From Ficedula albicollis (Eukaryota; Chordata; Aves; Passeriformes; Muscicapidae): 64,000 nucleotides of DNA. Below the pieces are notes generated by a model. The model made no database searches, was not told where the DNA came from, and saw only the letters and a program-made list of their open reading frames with translations. Position numbers and translations under genes: made by a program. Below are positions 12,481 through 25,095 of the stretch, piece after piece (the stretch's first letter is position 1; each line of letters starts with the position of its first letter). The DNA is taken from NCBI RefSeq assembly GCF_000247815.1, contig NC_021684.1, forward strand, positions 6,397,814 through 6,461,813. The letters run 5' to 3'.

Positions 12481-13740
12481 CATGCTGGGGCCAAAGTCAT
12501 AGTCTAGTCCATAAAGAGCCTCCATCAGGGCAAACCACATCAATTAAAGGAGAGGAGACTGAAGCCTTCACCAGGAACTTACAAGGGGCTGAGTCAAGAG
12601 GAATGCAGACATACACCTGTGCTGCCATGGAAAGCAGGAATAGCACCAAACAACAGCCACAGACTTCCTCAAAATTATACATGACTATTAAAAGCAAAAG
12701 GTAGAAATACCATACTCTCTTCTCACTGTCTTTTCCCAGCCCAAGCCATTTAGAAAACAATACTAGAAAAGAGCAGTACTGAAGGAGCACCTTCACATTT
12801 CAATAGAAACTACACAAGATTCCCTCCCAGAAACTATCAGGATCTGGGGCTTCAAATTCATCTCTCTACCTGCCACTCTGTAATACAAACTGTTTCCAAA
12901 AATCTTCTTACAAACACAGCTCTGAGGAGCTTTTACAAGTGAGCAGGGCTGGGAACTCACAAGGTCATCACCTACTCATTGATCCACAGACCCACAGCAG
13001 TATCTCCAATTAAAGCAGCCTCGAGTTAAGCCTTATTCTCCAGATCTGGAGCCTCCTTGCCAGACATCTACAAAAGGTTGTCAAAGGCTTTTGGGCTGTG
13101 CCAGTCACCACTGCCTGTAGGTGGGAAAAGTGTTGTGCAAGGAAGGTTTTCATCAAGGACCTGTTTCCAGTAAATCCAGCTCTAACACAGAATGCCAGAG
13201 GGATTTCTCTCACCCATGAAATGCTGGGCTCCTCACAGCACTCCAGCCAGGGAGCTGGAAAGGGCCATGGCACATGGCCCTCCCTTACAGTACCACTATG
13301 ATGGCCTCAGCTCCAAAGGGATACAAGCACACACAATTTTCTTTCAACCTGGAAGGAGAATAGAAGCCAGCACTGCAAGAAACCAGTGTGATGGAGCCAG
13401 GGCAGCAGATGGGAGCTGGCGAATCTGGATGACACCAAGGTCACTTCTGATTTCCTTCAGCAAAATCCTATATATGTGGCTCAAGCCCCCCAAAAACCAG
13501 GTGCAGAACACAGGTTATATCATTACCACTCTGTGCTTCAGGTGGATGGTTCATATTACTGAGCAAACAACTGCTGCATCCAATATGGGATGGGTATACT
13601 ATGCTCTTGCAGAAAAATCACAATTCTTCTATGACTCAAAAAATTCATCTTAGGGCTTTTTTAAATTTCCAGGTCTTCCTTTCAAGAGAGGTCCAATTCC
13701 CAAATCTAAGTCCAAATTGTGGAAGGGCCCAAAAAGGACA
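12481..13740. repeat. 1.26-kb tandem duplication, copy 1
   Basis: This segment is repeated directly after itself with an offset of 1258 bases. It starts catgctggggccaaagtc and ends at aaaaaggaca. Its chance frames (12497-12796 and 13010-13273 minus; 13098-13301 and 13192-13653 plus) recur as identical peptides in copy 2, which shows near-perfect nucleotide identity. It has no recognised gene or transposon structure. The left flank, the unit end and the junction share acat, a four-base microhomology typical of end-joining or template-switch events. Confidence 0.95.
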
Positions 13741-14972
13741 TGCTGGGGCCAAAGTCATAGTCTAGTCCATAAAGAGCCTCCATCAGGGCAAACCACATCA
13801 ATTAAAGGAGAGGAGACTGAAGCCTTCACCAGGAACTTACAAGGGGCTGAGTCAAGAGGAATGCAGACATACACCTGTGCTGCCATGGAAAGCAGGAATA
13901 GCACCAAACAACAGCCACAGACTTCCTCAAAATTATACATGACTATTAAAAGCAAAAGGTAGAAATACCATACTCTCTTCTCACTGTCTTTTCCCAGCCC
14001 AAGCCATTTAGAAAACAATACTAGAAAAGAGCAGTACTGAAGGAGCACCTTCACATTTCAATAGAAACTACACAAGATTCCCTCCCAGAAACTATCAGGA
14101 TCTGGGGCTTCAAATTCATCTCTCTACCTGCCACTCTGTAATACAAACTGTTTCCAAAAATCTTCTTACAAACACAGCTCTGAGGAGCTTTTACAAGTGA
14201 GCAGGGCTGGGAACTCACAAGGTCATCACCTACTCATTGATCCACAGACCCACAGCAGTATCTCCAATTAAAGCAGCCTCGAGTTAAGCCTTATTCTCCA
14301 GATCTGGAGCCTCCTTGCCAGACATCTACAAAAGGTTGTCAAAGGCTTTTGGGCTGTGCCAGTCACCACTGCCTGTAGGTGGGAAAAGTGTTGTGCAAGG
14401 AAGGTTTTCATCAAGGACCTGTTTCCAGTAAATCCAGCTCTAACACAGAATGCCAGAGGGATTTCTCTCACCCATGAAATGCTGGGCTCCTCACAGCACT
14501 CCAGCCAGGGAGCTGGAAAGGGCCATGGCACATGGCCCTCCCTTACAGTACCACTATGATGGCCTCAGCTCCAAAGGGATACAAGCACACACAATTTTCT
14601 TTCAACCTGGAAGGAGAATAGAAGCCAGCACTGCAAGAAACCAGTGTGATGGAGCCAGGGCAGCAGATGGGAGCTGGCGAATCTGGATGACACCAAGGTC
14701 ACTTCTGATTTCCTTCAGCAAAATCCTATATATGTGGCTCAAGCCCCCCAAAAACCAGGTGCAGAACACAGGTTATATCATTACCACTCTGTGCTTCAGG
14801 TGGATGGTTCATATTACTGAGCAAACAACTGCTGCATCCAATATGGGATGGGTATACTATGCTCTTGCAGAAAAATCACAATTCTTCTATGACTCAAAAA
14901 ATTCATCTTAAATTTCAAGAGAGGTCCAATTCCCAAATCTAAGTCCAAATTGTGGAAGGGCCCAAAAAGGAC
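13739..14972. repeat. 1.26-kb tandem duplication, copy 2 (25 bp shorter)
   Basis: Copy 2 of the preceding unit. No substitution was seen in the parts compared by eye, but near 14907 two short pieces present in copy 1 (13651-13680 region) are missing. One is 11 bp between tta repeats and the other is 14 bp between tttc repeats. It ends at aaaaaggaca, after which unique sequence (tccttcatccc) begins. It could be a recent duplication in the animal or two haplotypes placed side by side in the assembly. Confidence 0.95.
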
Positions 14973-15934
14973 ATCCTTCATCCCACTTTAGAGACTGGGT
15001 TTTTTTCCTGCTCACGTGCTCCCTGCAGAAACAATATTGCCTATGTTCCTATACAAGTCCTCAGGAAGCTCCAGAGCAATCCCAGGGGAAAGAATCAAAG
15101 CCTTCTTGTAAAAGATACACAGCAGGAGCTATCAAACAGCTTTATGGGTTTTCCACCGAAGCAAGAGCTGCTTAAGCATTTTTCAGCTAAAAAGTATGTG
15201 GCAAACTTTTACCTATGGCATTAGTTTCAGTTTCTTGAATGCTTCTAACAGTGTAAGTTTTTAAGCAGCACAGAACAATGCCCCAAATCCAAACTGCAGG
15301 TTGGATTTAGAGAAGAAAGCACTAAGGTTTTCTAAAATAAAGTATGGCCAGAACTCCATTTCCAAAACCTGTGTTTCTACCAGCAGTGACTGACCCTCTT
15401 ATACACCTGATCTGTCACATGCTGGTTTTCCTCTACCTCTCCTGAGCCTTTAGAAGCCACCTAAAGAAGGGCACAAGACTTATTCAGTCCCAGCTTTTCC
15501 AATGTACTTTTTTTTCCACAAGATTTACAGATGACCAGTATGAGCAGAAGTGGTTACTTCACATCCCTCTTCCTCTGTAACCCAATAAGCTGGTTTGGAT
15601 CATGATTCTGCCTCGGCAAGGGTAAAGCAATCCTTTCCCCCCTTCCAGCAAGTCCATGAGAAGGCAGAACTGAGTGCAGATCCACAGCACAGGGATGCTG
15701 GAAGCAGAGCAGGCAGCACTGGGCCAGTCCAACTCTGCCTGGCCCTGGCCAAGGCTACTGGCCTTGGTTTGCTTGCACACCACAGGTAGAACAGAGAGGC
15801 AGCAAGAGGGGAAAGAATTAATTTGGAAGAGCTCTTGGCTCCTGCATCCGCACCTTAAGCTTGACAGGGTGGGGTGGATAGAGAGAATGACTGTGTTTAT
15901 TCAGCATGTTTACACAGAGGCTCTCTCTTTCCAG
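14973..15934. other. Non-coding sequence, no gene seen
   Basis: Single-copy right flank of the large duplication. Frames up to 92 codons occur with no recognisable content. The last bases form a pyrimidine-rich tract (ctctctctttccag) leading into a candidate exon. Confidence 0.5.
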
Positions 15935-16135
15935 GAAACATTCAATCTGTGATGCCACCCAAAAGTACCTGGCACCTGGAGAAACGCTGGTCTGGGCTGA
16001 ACCTCAGCTGCTCCTGCACTGGATGGACACCAGGGTTTGTGGAGGTGATGCTGGCCAGCTGCAGAGAGGATTTATTTCTCCTCAGACTCAGCCCCTTTTT
16101 TACTGCTGGGCTATGCTTTCCTCCCACCTGCTCAG
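15935..16135 (+). other. Candidate spliced exon, 201 bp
   Basis: The left edge follows a good acceptor (gctctctctttccag) and the right edge precedes a consensus donor (cag|gtaagg). Two of three frames stay open throughout and one has an early stop. Neither open peptide resembles a protein family I know. It could be a lncRNA or gene exon, but such pairs also occur by chance in 64 kb. RNA-seq junction reads would decide. Confidence 0.2.
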
Positions 16136-17081
16136 GTAAGGAAGGTAAAAGAAAACTTTTTGTGACAAAATTATTGTTTATGAATTCTACAAAAGAATTA
16201 CACCATCTTCCCCTCTCTTCCTGGTCAAACTCTCCTTCCTGGTAGGAATTTTGGGCGAGTCCTTGAGTTGGTTGTTTGGGTTTTTTTAGCAAATTTACAT
16301 CTGAAGCATCCTGCAGGAAAAGGTAATTCCAATTCTGAGATATCATTTAACTGCTTTGCTTTGACCCTCTACACACAAGGGACACCAGAATACTGGGCAA
16401 TCAATGTCCAAACAGTTTTGTAGGAACAGGAGAACCTCAGAAGGAGCAGGGATTTTGTGACACTGACAGCATTTTACTCAAGCCTGCTTTACCCATGGGA
16501 CATCTATCAAGTCTCATTCCTTGCAAACAGAGGGTATGCCAGTGTAAACTGTTTGCTGAGGAGGTAAGAGTCTCCATTCAAGGAGGTGTTACTGCTGGGA
16601 AGCTGAAAAAAAGGTGATTTCAGTTGAAGTCCTGTTTCTCCTCCAGCACTTGTTCCATACAGATAGTTTAGCTCTGCTGCACTAAAAAGACACCCAAAAG
16701 TCAGGGTGAGGAGTGCCCAGGCTGATGAGCAAAGTCAGCTCTGGGGGAGGGCAACTAGGATTTGATTAGACAAACATTAAGGGTGGGTTCATCATCTTGG
16801 ACATTCCCTTGTCATGTATTGCCCAACCAAGCACAACTGGCCCTAGAAACCAGAATTGAAAGGATAAAGGCAGTGGCACAGGGCCAGCAGCAGCCTTTGG
16901 ACATGGGAAAATAACCTGAGCCATCTACACAAAAGTTGTATCAACTGGTTATTGAATAATGGCCCCTGTACCATCAGAGCAGCACTGGCTTCTCTGTGCC
17001 ACTGGTGCCAAACCATGCTGGTGGTTTCTGTGTCTTGGACCATGGACCAAACAAGGGACAGACCCACTCAGCTGAACTCTT
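16136..17081. other. Non-coding sequence, no gene seen
   Basis: No frame longer than about 75 codons that is not shared with the neighbouring candidate exon. No repeats or RNA genes were recognised. Confidence 0.5.
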
Positions 17082-17193
17082 CTGCCAGGCACATCTCAGA
17101 AACTGTCACAAATATATGCTCATTGCATCAAAGCCCCCTGCCAGGCACATCTCAGAAACTGTCACAAATTTATGCTCATTGCATCTAAGCCCC
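17082..17193. repeat. Two-copy tandem duplication, 56-bp period
   Basis: Copy 1 (17082-17137) and copy 2 (17138-17193) begin ctgccaggcacatctcag. They differ at two positions (aaatatatg/aaatttatg and catcaaag/catctaag). Confidence 0.93.
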
Positions 17194-20100
17194 TGAAAAT
17201 TCCAAATTTCTGCAGTTATCGGAAGTTCATTAAAAAAACTTCACGTATATTTTACAGGATACAAGTGAGAATGCTCCTTCCCATATGGCAGGAGGGGGTT
17301 TTCCAATGCATAAACTATTTCTAGGAATTATGAAGCCAAATAAAGATTTCCTGGAAGAAAATGTACAGCTCAAAATTATGTGTGCAGAACAGGCCCCACA
17401 CAAACAGACATTACTGAGCACTGCAGGCAGCAAACCCTCCTGGCTGGGCAGGGAGCTGGAGCCCTGATGGCCAAAACACTTGTCCAACTCTGCTCCTTTC
17501 AACAGAGTAGCTTGGATAAGCATTTGTCTCCTTTTCTTCATCAGTTAAAAGCTGTTTGGGACTGGTCTGAATCAGACAGATCGAGAGGTAAATTTGCCAC
17601 ATCTGGTCTTCGAGGCAACCAAGCCATAAGTCAAAGGCTTCTGGCCCCATGGCTGGGTTTTATTAGAGCACTAAAAAGGTACAAACAGGACAGGATAACT
17701 CCAAATAAAGAAAAGGCATGCATGTCACATGAAGCAAACCAAGGTAAAAGCTCAAATGTAAAATCTCTCTGCCTGTGTCTAATGCCTCCTGGATGAATCC
17801 TGCTCTCCAGTTCATTCCAACAACTTCTGGTGAGCTCTTAAGCAACAAACCCCACAGTCCTTTCCTCTGTCCTCAACAGATTCATGGCCAGTGTATACCC
17901 CACAGCCAAGAGGCCTTCCAGTGTCTGGGAGGCTGCAGGTCCATATTTTGGCACCCACGCTCCTGCCTGGTGCCCCACTCTGTCAGGCAGCCCAGCATTT
18001 GCTGACACTCCTGCCAGAGCAGCAGTCCAGGGTCACTGCAGTCAGGAGCTCAGATGAGTGTGTTTTCATCCCAGATCTACCACCTACAGTGGAGGGGTGA
18101 GCTCCCTCACATCCTGGGGAATTTGGAGGGCAAAAGGGATGTAGGATGGGACAAGGCTTTTCCCCATGCTCAGAGTTGTGATTCACAGCTGGGCTCCAGG
18201 ATTGCAGCACCAAGGCTTTGATCCCTCATCCTACACAGCAGCATTACTTGAGGAAGCTCCCAACTTAGTCAGCAGGTGATACTGGGGTACAGTCTGCCAG
18301 GAATTCCCCAATGAGATTTCTCAGAGGGCTGATTCACTGAGGTCTAATCCAGCTATGGGAACAGAACAGCTTCAGCAATCTCCCAGTTTAGCATTTTTGG
18401 AAGGGGGGGCATCTTGGAACAGGCCAGAACTGTTCTTGTTTTAGAAGGTTTGGGTACCTTATGTGCCTCTTCTGCTGCTGCCAGCCAGTTTGGATTTTTT
18501 TGTCAGTTACCAGGAAACACAAAATTACAATAAAACTCACTGCAGTTTGGGAGCAAAATACTGAAAATCAAAATCTTGAAACAACCCTACATAATGAGAA
18601 AACTTCCTCTTCACTTCAAATCCATCCCTCTGATCCAAAAATGAGGATGAGACTGCATGAACATTTGTAACTCCCAGAGAGACTGACTCTTTCCAAAGTC
18701 TACAGACATGGGCTGAAACATGTAATGACAGAAGACACAACGAAGGATATGAAAGTAAGGAAATAAGGCTCTAAATTTTCTAAGCAGTTGTTTATGTTGG
18801 TAAAGCCCAAATTCAACTGGACTGCTCCCAGACCAACATTTTGGGTAGAAGCTGAGACACTGGGTCAGAGTCTAGTCAAAAATTTGATCTCTTTGAGCAG
18901 TTTGCTGGTGGCACGTGTTAGAACAAGAGAACAGCCTCAGGGCTACTCTAACTTAGTGTGGTCACTGTGGTCTGGACTGAGGGATTAGGACAACACAAAG
19001 CCAGACTTCACCCCAATGGGGGCAGTGTTCAAGGAGAATCAATTCCAGTCTGTGTCATCAGCAGGAGGAACAATGGTGCAGCAGCCTCTCCCCACATTCC
19101 CTCTGCAGGGCAGATAAAGCCAGCCTTAAAAATTCCCACAGGAGGTTTAATGGCCTGATTACACTGGAAAGTCTGGCTTTTGTGGCTACAGTTTCCAAAC
19201 AGATCCAGCCTTCACCAGCAGCAGCTGATTTCCTAAGGAGTTCAATGCCCTGCATAGCAAAAAATAGCAACGAGGCAGCTGTAGGAAGAGGAGAGTGGAA
19301 GGGGAGAGACCACTGGAACAGCTCAACTTTTATCAAGTTATAATGAGGGTAAAACTCAGAAAGGGAACATGAAGCAACCTGAAAATCAACACAGATGAAA
19401 AATATGATGTTTCTGCCATTATGATCTCTGGCAGAATCCTGTTTCTCTGCCACAGATTTCTTGTATGCTCCGGGCAAGCTGTTATTATTATTTTGCCTCT
19501 GTGCAGTCTCAGCTCAGTAAGACAGGAGCATAACTACATTATTTGTGGAGGAGACAATCTCCATCCCAGTGCAAACCAGACAGGCTGTGGCATTGCAAGG
19601 GAGCAGGTACCACAACACTCCTCATATCCAGTGTCACCCTGCAGAAACCATTCAAGTGCGATTTCTGACCCACTGCACATTTTTCCCATCCAGCAAATCT
19701 GTTGATTAGGAATGTAAATGTGGATGGCAACTTCACACCAGGCTGTTGTAAAGACACAGGAAAATAAACACATCAACAGAAGGTACAGCTGAACATGATA
19801 TTACAGTTTGATGGTTATCTAGAGCTACCTGCACTAGATAGATCTATCCAGAACATTGTGCCCTTTCTGGCCCGCAGCTGTAGCACACTGAGCCTTCTTC
19901 ACCCTGCTAGCACAGGCATTTCAGAGACTCACAAGATTGTGGATTTGTGCCTGCCCACAAGCAGCAATCCTGTCTACTAGTGTGAATAATTTGAACTCTC
20001 AAGGAAGCCGAGAAAAAACAACACTGACCCTTTCTCAGAACTGATGAGGGAAGTACTTCCAAGTATACCAGCTAAGAAATTACCCAAAACATTTCTGTGA

Positions 20101-20399
20101 GACTCAAAGAAAAATGCATACTAGAGACTTGCTTGTAAGAAGGAAATACACATGGAAAATTCTGTGCTCGGAGCAATGAGGTTGGTTGAGTCCTGCCAAT
20201 CCCCTAAAACTAATGCTCTGCTTACTTCTAGCAGGTTTTCTCCCTTTTTATGGGAAAAAGAAAGAGGATAGCAAGCTATGGAAAAGTTTCCAAATGATGA
20301 GGGTCAAGGGGAGGTATTTGTCAGCAGGGACACCAAAACAACTTGAGTTTCTATATTTGCTTGTTTTGAACAGGTTCGTTCTGCATAAGATCAGTAAAT
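17194..20399. other. Non-coding sequence, no gene seen
   Basis: Frames reach 138-139 codons (17380-17796 plus; 19058-19477 minus) but overlap opposed frames and carry no recognisable domain. There is a short G run near 18404. No transposon was recognised. Confidence 0.5.
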
Positions 20400-20720
20400 A
20401 AAAAGCCAACATCTACCATCCCATAAATTGCAATAAGCTGATTAAGTTGTAATATTTGTGATTCAATATACACCATGCAAAGAGAAACATTAATGAATTT
20501 TACATAACAAGCAAGCAAAGAACATTACTTGTCAGATAGCCTCAGAAATTCATTAAACAGTTCTTTAAGAGAAGTGGCTCAAGTGCGGAGCACTAAAATG
20601 ATAACAAAACCTATTAAGGAGCCTATTTAATTAAGCACATACTTGCTGGCACATCTGACACTTATACAAGGTGTTTGTGCTGAGACAAATAAAGTCCTTT
20701 TGCTGTACAGCCAAGGAGAT
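20400..20720. other. CNE-like AT-rich block
   Basis: About 320 bp of unique AT-rich sequence, with a ttaattaa core near 20629, a gattaagttgtaat motif near 20439 and attaatgaatttt near 20489. It lacks simple repeats, stop-free frames and transposon signatures. This texture is typical of vertebrate conserved non-coding elements; conservation itself could not be tested. Confidence 0.3.
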
Positions 20721-21774
20721 GGTAGACAAGTCTATTCTTAAAACACAAAGATAACTCTGTGACTAAGCAGCCAAATACCACACTGTGGAAAAATCTATAC
20801 AGGCACTAAGGGAACTGTGGATCTTTTCTGTAAAGGCCTAGAAGAGCCTTGTGTGTGCTCTGTAATGGCTGAGTGACACAGTTTAACTCAGAGTGAGGCC
20901 ACAGATATCTGTGACATCCTGGAGGAGGGTGAAAACAGCTCATGCCGGGCTGCTCAGGTTAAAAAGCTGCCCTTGAGGAGCACATAAAACACCAGCGAGC
21001 CCCAAGGGGCGGGGTGGGCCAAGGAGGGAGCTCCTTGCACCCATGCAGAAGGGGCTGAGAATCAGGGACACCTTGTGCCTTCCTAGGGCATATCATGGCC
21101 ATGCTCTGCATCGTCATTTTCTCTCCTGCTTGTGTTGCATGAACTGCAGTGCACTGAGCCCCGTGCAATAGACAGGATTTATCATTTTAACAGACATGCT
21201 AAGGGTGGCTCTTACACAGATCTGTTACACAGTGATGCCTGTGAGGAACAAACTGCCTGGCAGAACAGAACACCCATTGCTCACACCCTCAGAGCCACGA
21301 CAGGGACAGAACTCTAAATACATTCCAGTCAAATCACCCACAAGCTCCACATGCACTGCAAAAAAAAAATAAATATTCTTCACCAAAACCATTTCCTCTC
21401 CTGTCCTTCTCCTACCGCTCCTCTTTATTTTCAATCACTACATACAGTACACACATCTTAATTTATAAAAAGTTATTGCTTAATCATCATCTCACCAGTA
21501 CTTTTATTTCGTTTTATTAAGTTTTATTGCAACTCACCCACTAACACTCAAGTCTATACAATATTCTCAGAATACACTGTAACTTATCCTTGAAACAAGG
21601 CAGTTGAGCCTGCAGACCCAGGAGCTTCAATTAAAACCAGTCTGATCCCACCTCCTGCCCACAGGCACGACGAGTCATCATCTGTCAGCTAAATCAACTT
21701 GTGTTGGAGATAGTCCTCTTATTTGCTTGTTTGGAAGCAATGAACTGGGTTTAATTCCTGTACATTCACTTAAG
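20721..21774. other. Non-coding sequence, no gene seen
   Basis: Includes a GC-richer patch near 20990-21020, an A run at 21360 and T/A-rich text around 21430-21540. Only frames of about 60-69 codons occur. Confidence 0.5.
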
Positions 21775-21835
21775 AGTTGGACGCAATGATCCTTGTGGGT
21801 CTCTCCCACCTCAGAGCATTCTGTGAATTCTCTGA
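21775..21835 (+). mobile_element. CR1-type LINE, 3' end fragment
   Basis: The text agttggacgcaatgatcc, followed by gtgggtctctcccacctcag and then attctgtgaattctctga, matches the conserved CR1 3' end (ttggac..gatgatc..aggtc.cttcc) and its terminal 8-bp attctgtg/attctatg-type repeat. Only about 60 bp remain, so this is a strongly 5'-truncated, old copy. CR1 is the main LINE family of birds and other reptiles, and this supports the host assignment. Confidence 0.7.
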
Positions 21836-22852
21836 ACTTCCCTCATGCTTCTGAGCTTCCTGGTCAACACCTTTACCTGCCGGGTTTTCACACCAGTTTA
21901 ACAGATCTCAGTGCTATAAACAGATTCCAGTAACAGCCTGTGTTTCTCTCCTGCTTGGCACTGTTCTAGTTCTCCTGGATTTAGTACGTGAGTCTGGGAA
22001 TCCTGAGTATGCAATTGCTGCCTGCTGACCTGGGCACCATCCTCTACCATCCCAGTTTCTTTATAGGCAGCACTTTACTGGGAGAGGACCAGAAGCTTCT
22101 TGTGAAAATAATTCATTTTCCTTCCTCAAAACTTTCTCACAGGGCAAGTTTTCCCAGCACTCAACTCTTGCATTTTGAAAACTCCAGCTCCCTTACAGCT
22201 TATCCAGATGACTCCTATGTCTCCAGTTTTTCTCAATCCTACAGACCTGTGCATGCTGCAAGCAAACAGCTCCATAAATAAGTCACAGGATGGGATCCCG
22301 CCACTAGCGCTGTGCTTGGGCAGGAGTTTGCAGAGCATTCCCTGCTGTCATGTGGTCTGTCCATCCAGCATCTAACACTGCTCTCTTCAAGCCTACCTAC
22401 ATGACCTGACACTGTAGAGTTTCCTGAAGCACTTCAAACAAAAGCATGGTCAGAGAAGCTCTGACTTTCTATTAACCCGGGCAGGCACTCAGGAACAAAA
22501 GGCCGGGAATAGACCTATTACTTGACCAACTTGGGCAAGAAATCAAAAGGCAAGCACCAAAGAAGTGGAATTGCACCCGAAGAAGGGCTGAGAACTGGAG
22601 GGGAAGGCAGAGCTCTTTCCCCATGTACAGATAAAATAACCAGTCAATAAAATCCAAATCACTGGTTCACTCTCAATCACCTTTAACTCAGGAGTTCTCA
22701 GGACTTTGCTGCTTTCAAACAGCACCCAGCACAACACCACATGCCCTGAGGCACATCTCAATGCATTACTCACCAAGTTCTCAGTAAAAATGCTCTTGAG
22801 ATGTGCCTTCACAGCTTGACCACAGCCTGTAGGGGCACGCACAGGCCCACAG
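21836..22852. other. Non-coding sequence, no gene seen
   Basis: Frames up to 99 codons on both strands with no recognised content. No repeats until the duplication at 22853. Confidence 0.5.
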
Positions 22853-22938
22853 ATTCAAATTGTTTTGTGTTTATCAATCTGAGATTAAAAAAATAATTCA
22901 AATTGTTTTGTGTTTATCAATCTGGGATTAAAAAAATA
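22853..22938. repeat. Two-copy tandem duplication, 43-bp period
   Basis: Copy 1 (22853-22895) and copy 2 (22896-22938) begin attcaaattgttttgtg. One substitution (gagatt/gggatt) separates them. Each ends in a short A run, a possible slippage point. Confidence 0.93.
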
Positions 22939-24769
22939 AAATACTAGAAACCTACCACATGCATGAGGAACAAGGCATGTCCTCCCTTCTTCCCCCCCTC
23001 GTGCTTGCTAAGTGACCAAGCTTTACTAAGCAAAGAAACTGCAAACCTCTCCCAGCAGGACAGCTCTAACTTAATTTCAGAGCTTCCTCCCCTGCTCCCA
23101 AAGCCCCCCCATCAGATGCAAGGATCCCCACCTGCCAGGGCAATCAGTGGACCCTTGCCTGGCACAAACCAGTCAACCCATAGCAGCCCTCCCTTGCACC
23201 AGGTGGCCAAGACCACAAAATCATCTGTCTATTTGCCAGGCTTTATTTCAAGTGAAGCTTTATCACCAATTCTGTGGTTTTCTGCAATAGAGCAACACAA
23301 GAAACAAAGAGGAGGGCGGAAAGTCTGAATACAGCAGTGCTGACAGAATTACTGCATTCCAAAAGCCTTTATGAATGGTTATTTACAACCCTCAGGGCTC
23401 CAAGTACCCTATTCCTGCATTTCAGACAACCCTATTTAGATGCACCTGGGTCTAGGGTCACCACGAAGGAGAGCAGAGGAAACCTGACCCTCCCTGTAAT
23501 TCCTGAAAGCATGCGTGGCATGCATTTTCTCCTGGCATTTACAGCCAAGAGAGAGATGCTGGTAGGCAATCCCTGGCAATGAAAGGTGGAGGTGTCAGCC
23601 CAGGATTTTGCAAAGCAGCTCAGTTCGGTCACCCATGGCTTGTCCCCTTCTTCCTGGCTGCTGGGCTGGCAAAGCCAGGTATAGTCATTGCTTGGGCTCA
23701 CACCTTCTAAGCCATCTGCTGTCACTGCTGCTCCCTGGTCTCTGTTGTGAAAGGAAGGCAAATCTCTGTGCATTGGTTTTTAAAACTAGAGTGTAGGTGC
23801 AGTCTGCAAGCAACCCCAGTTTGACCCCACTCAGCTGAGGGGTGCAATTTTTACAATGGTGACAGTAGCTGGCAAGAAAAAAGTCCAGATGAGGTTAGCC
23901 TAAGAGCTTAGGAAAACCTTTTCCAAACATTAGTTGACATCTTCCTTGAACACAGTACCTGAAGGACTCCTCCAGAGATTCTGGTCTTCATCTCAGTACA
24001 GTCTTCTTATCAGGCAAGTCATCAAAAAGTCCTGAAAGTCCAGAGGATTCCCGAGTAATAGTTCACTGGATTATCAGAACTCTCCATCTCTGCATCACCC
24101 ACACTGCTGCAAAGTTAATTGAATAATGAAAGCAATTCAAACTGCCCACAGCTTGTTCCTATCTCTGCTTTCAATTTCCCTCTGATTGAGGCTGATTGAG
24201 GAATGTCCCACCTGTCCCCTGGTGCCAGACTTTAGGACAAGAAGGAATTTTCTCTGGAAGACCTTGTCCAGGAGAGCATAATTTCTCCCTTTCCTCTCCA
24301 GTGTTCAAGTGTTGAGCTTTCCAGGACAGTGCAATGGATTTTTCCTCCACCACTCCTACCATGAGTGCTCTGCATTTCTCCTGCTCTCCTTTGTGTTGCA
24401 GAATTGCCCTTTCAGACTTTTTTGATATAAAGATTTTAAGGTAACTGAAGTGCTTTGTGAAAGAGACAGCTCAAAATTAAGCATTTTTCTTCCCTTTCCA
24501 CCATTTCCACCAGTTTTCACTGAGAGAACAAGTCCATCAAAGTGATTTTAGACTGCAAGATCCTGCTCAGCAGAGCTGGCAAAACACATTTTGGAAATCA
24601 AAATTTAGAAGTTCTGTGCTTTTCACCACTTGAATCAGGGGAAGGGAAAAAAAATCCTTCACCTACTGATGATCCAGGAACAGAAAGTCACTTCTGTATG
24701 GTGTATGTTTTCCAGAGCCAATGTCCCAAGCTCACAGAAGTTGTAGTTTAACCCATGTTTTCCCCAAAA
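22939..24769. other. Non-coding sequence, no gene seen
   Basis: Frames reach 121 codons (22963-23328 plus), proline-rich and without a known domain. A short C run occurs near 23106. A 10-bp direct repeat (ctgattgagg) occurs near 24182. Confidence 0.5.
23195..23211 (+). promoter_or_regulatory. Candidate CTCF-type site
   Basis: tgcaccaggtggccaag matches the CTCF core closely, with g at the usual first c. It is a weak single-motif call and would need occupancy data or conservation. Confidence 0.2.
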
Positions 24770-25095
24770 CTCTCTCAATATAATTCAATAGTACAATTAT
24801 CTCTGAGTGTGTTATCATGAGCGATGCACTCAATTAAGCTTTTTGGTTATTTGGGGTATATTTATAAATGTTGAGCTCTTGTACAGTTTTAGGGCTAGAT
24901 AGCCTGCCTATGACAAATAAAAATCTAGCAATTAGCTTCTCTGGTTTTGGAGCCAGAGGTAGTGTGACATGCCTTATGCATCTAACATCTCCTATAATCT
25001 AGAAGCCCGGTGCTGGCAAAAATACAATTGTCATTTTCAATTTAACAGTCAGCATTACAATAAAAATCACTTCCTAGCACATTCATTGAGTAAAA
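24770..25095. other. CNE-like AT-rich block
   Basis: Unique AT-rich sequence with caattaagc, gcaattagc and tttataaatg motifs and a few isolated CpGs (gagcgatgc, agcccggtg). No repeat or coding signature is visible. It resembles a conserved developmental non-coding element; this is inference only. Confidence 0.3.

Noticed and set aside
12497..14911. Paired identical ORFs suggesting a duplicated gene
   Set aside because: The peptides are identical because the DNA is duplicated; both strands are open over the same bases and no family is recognised.
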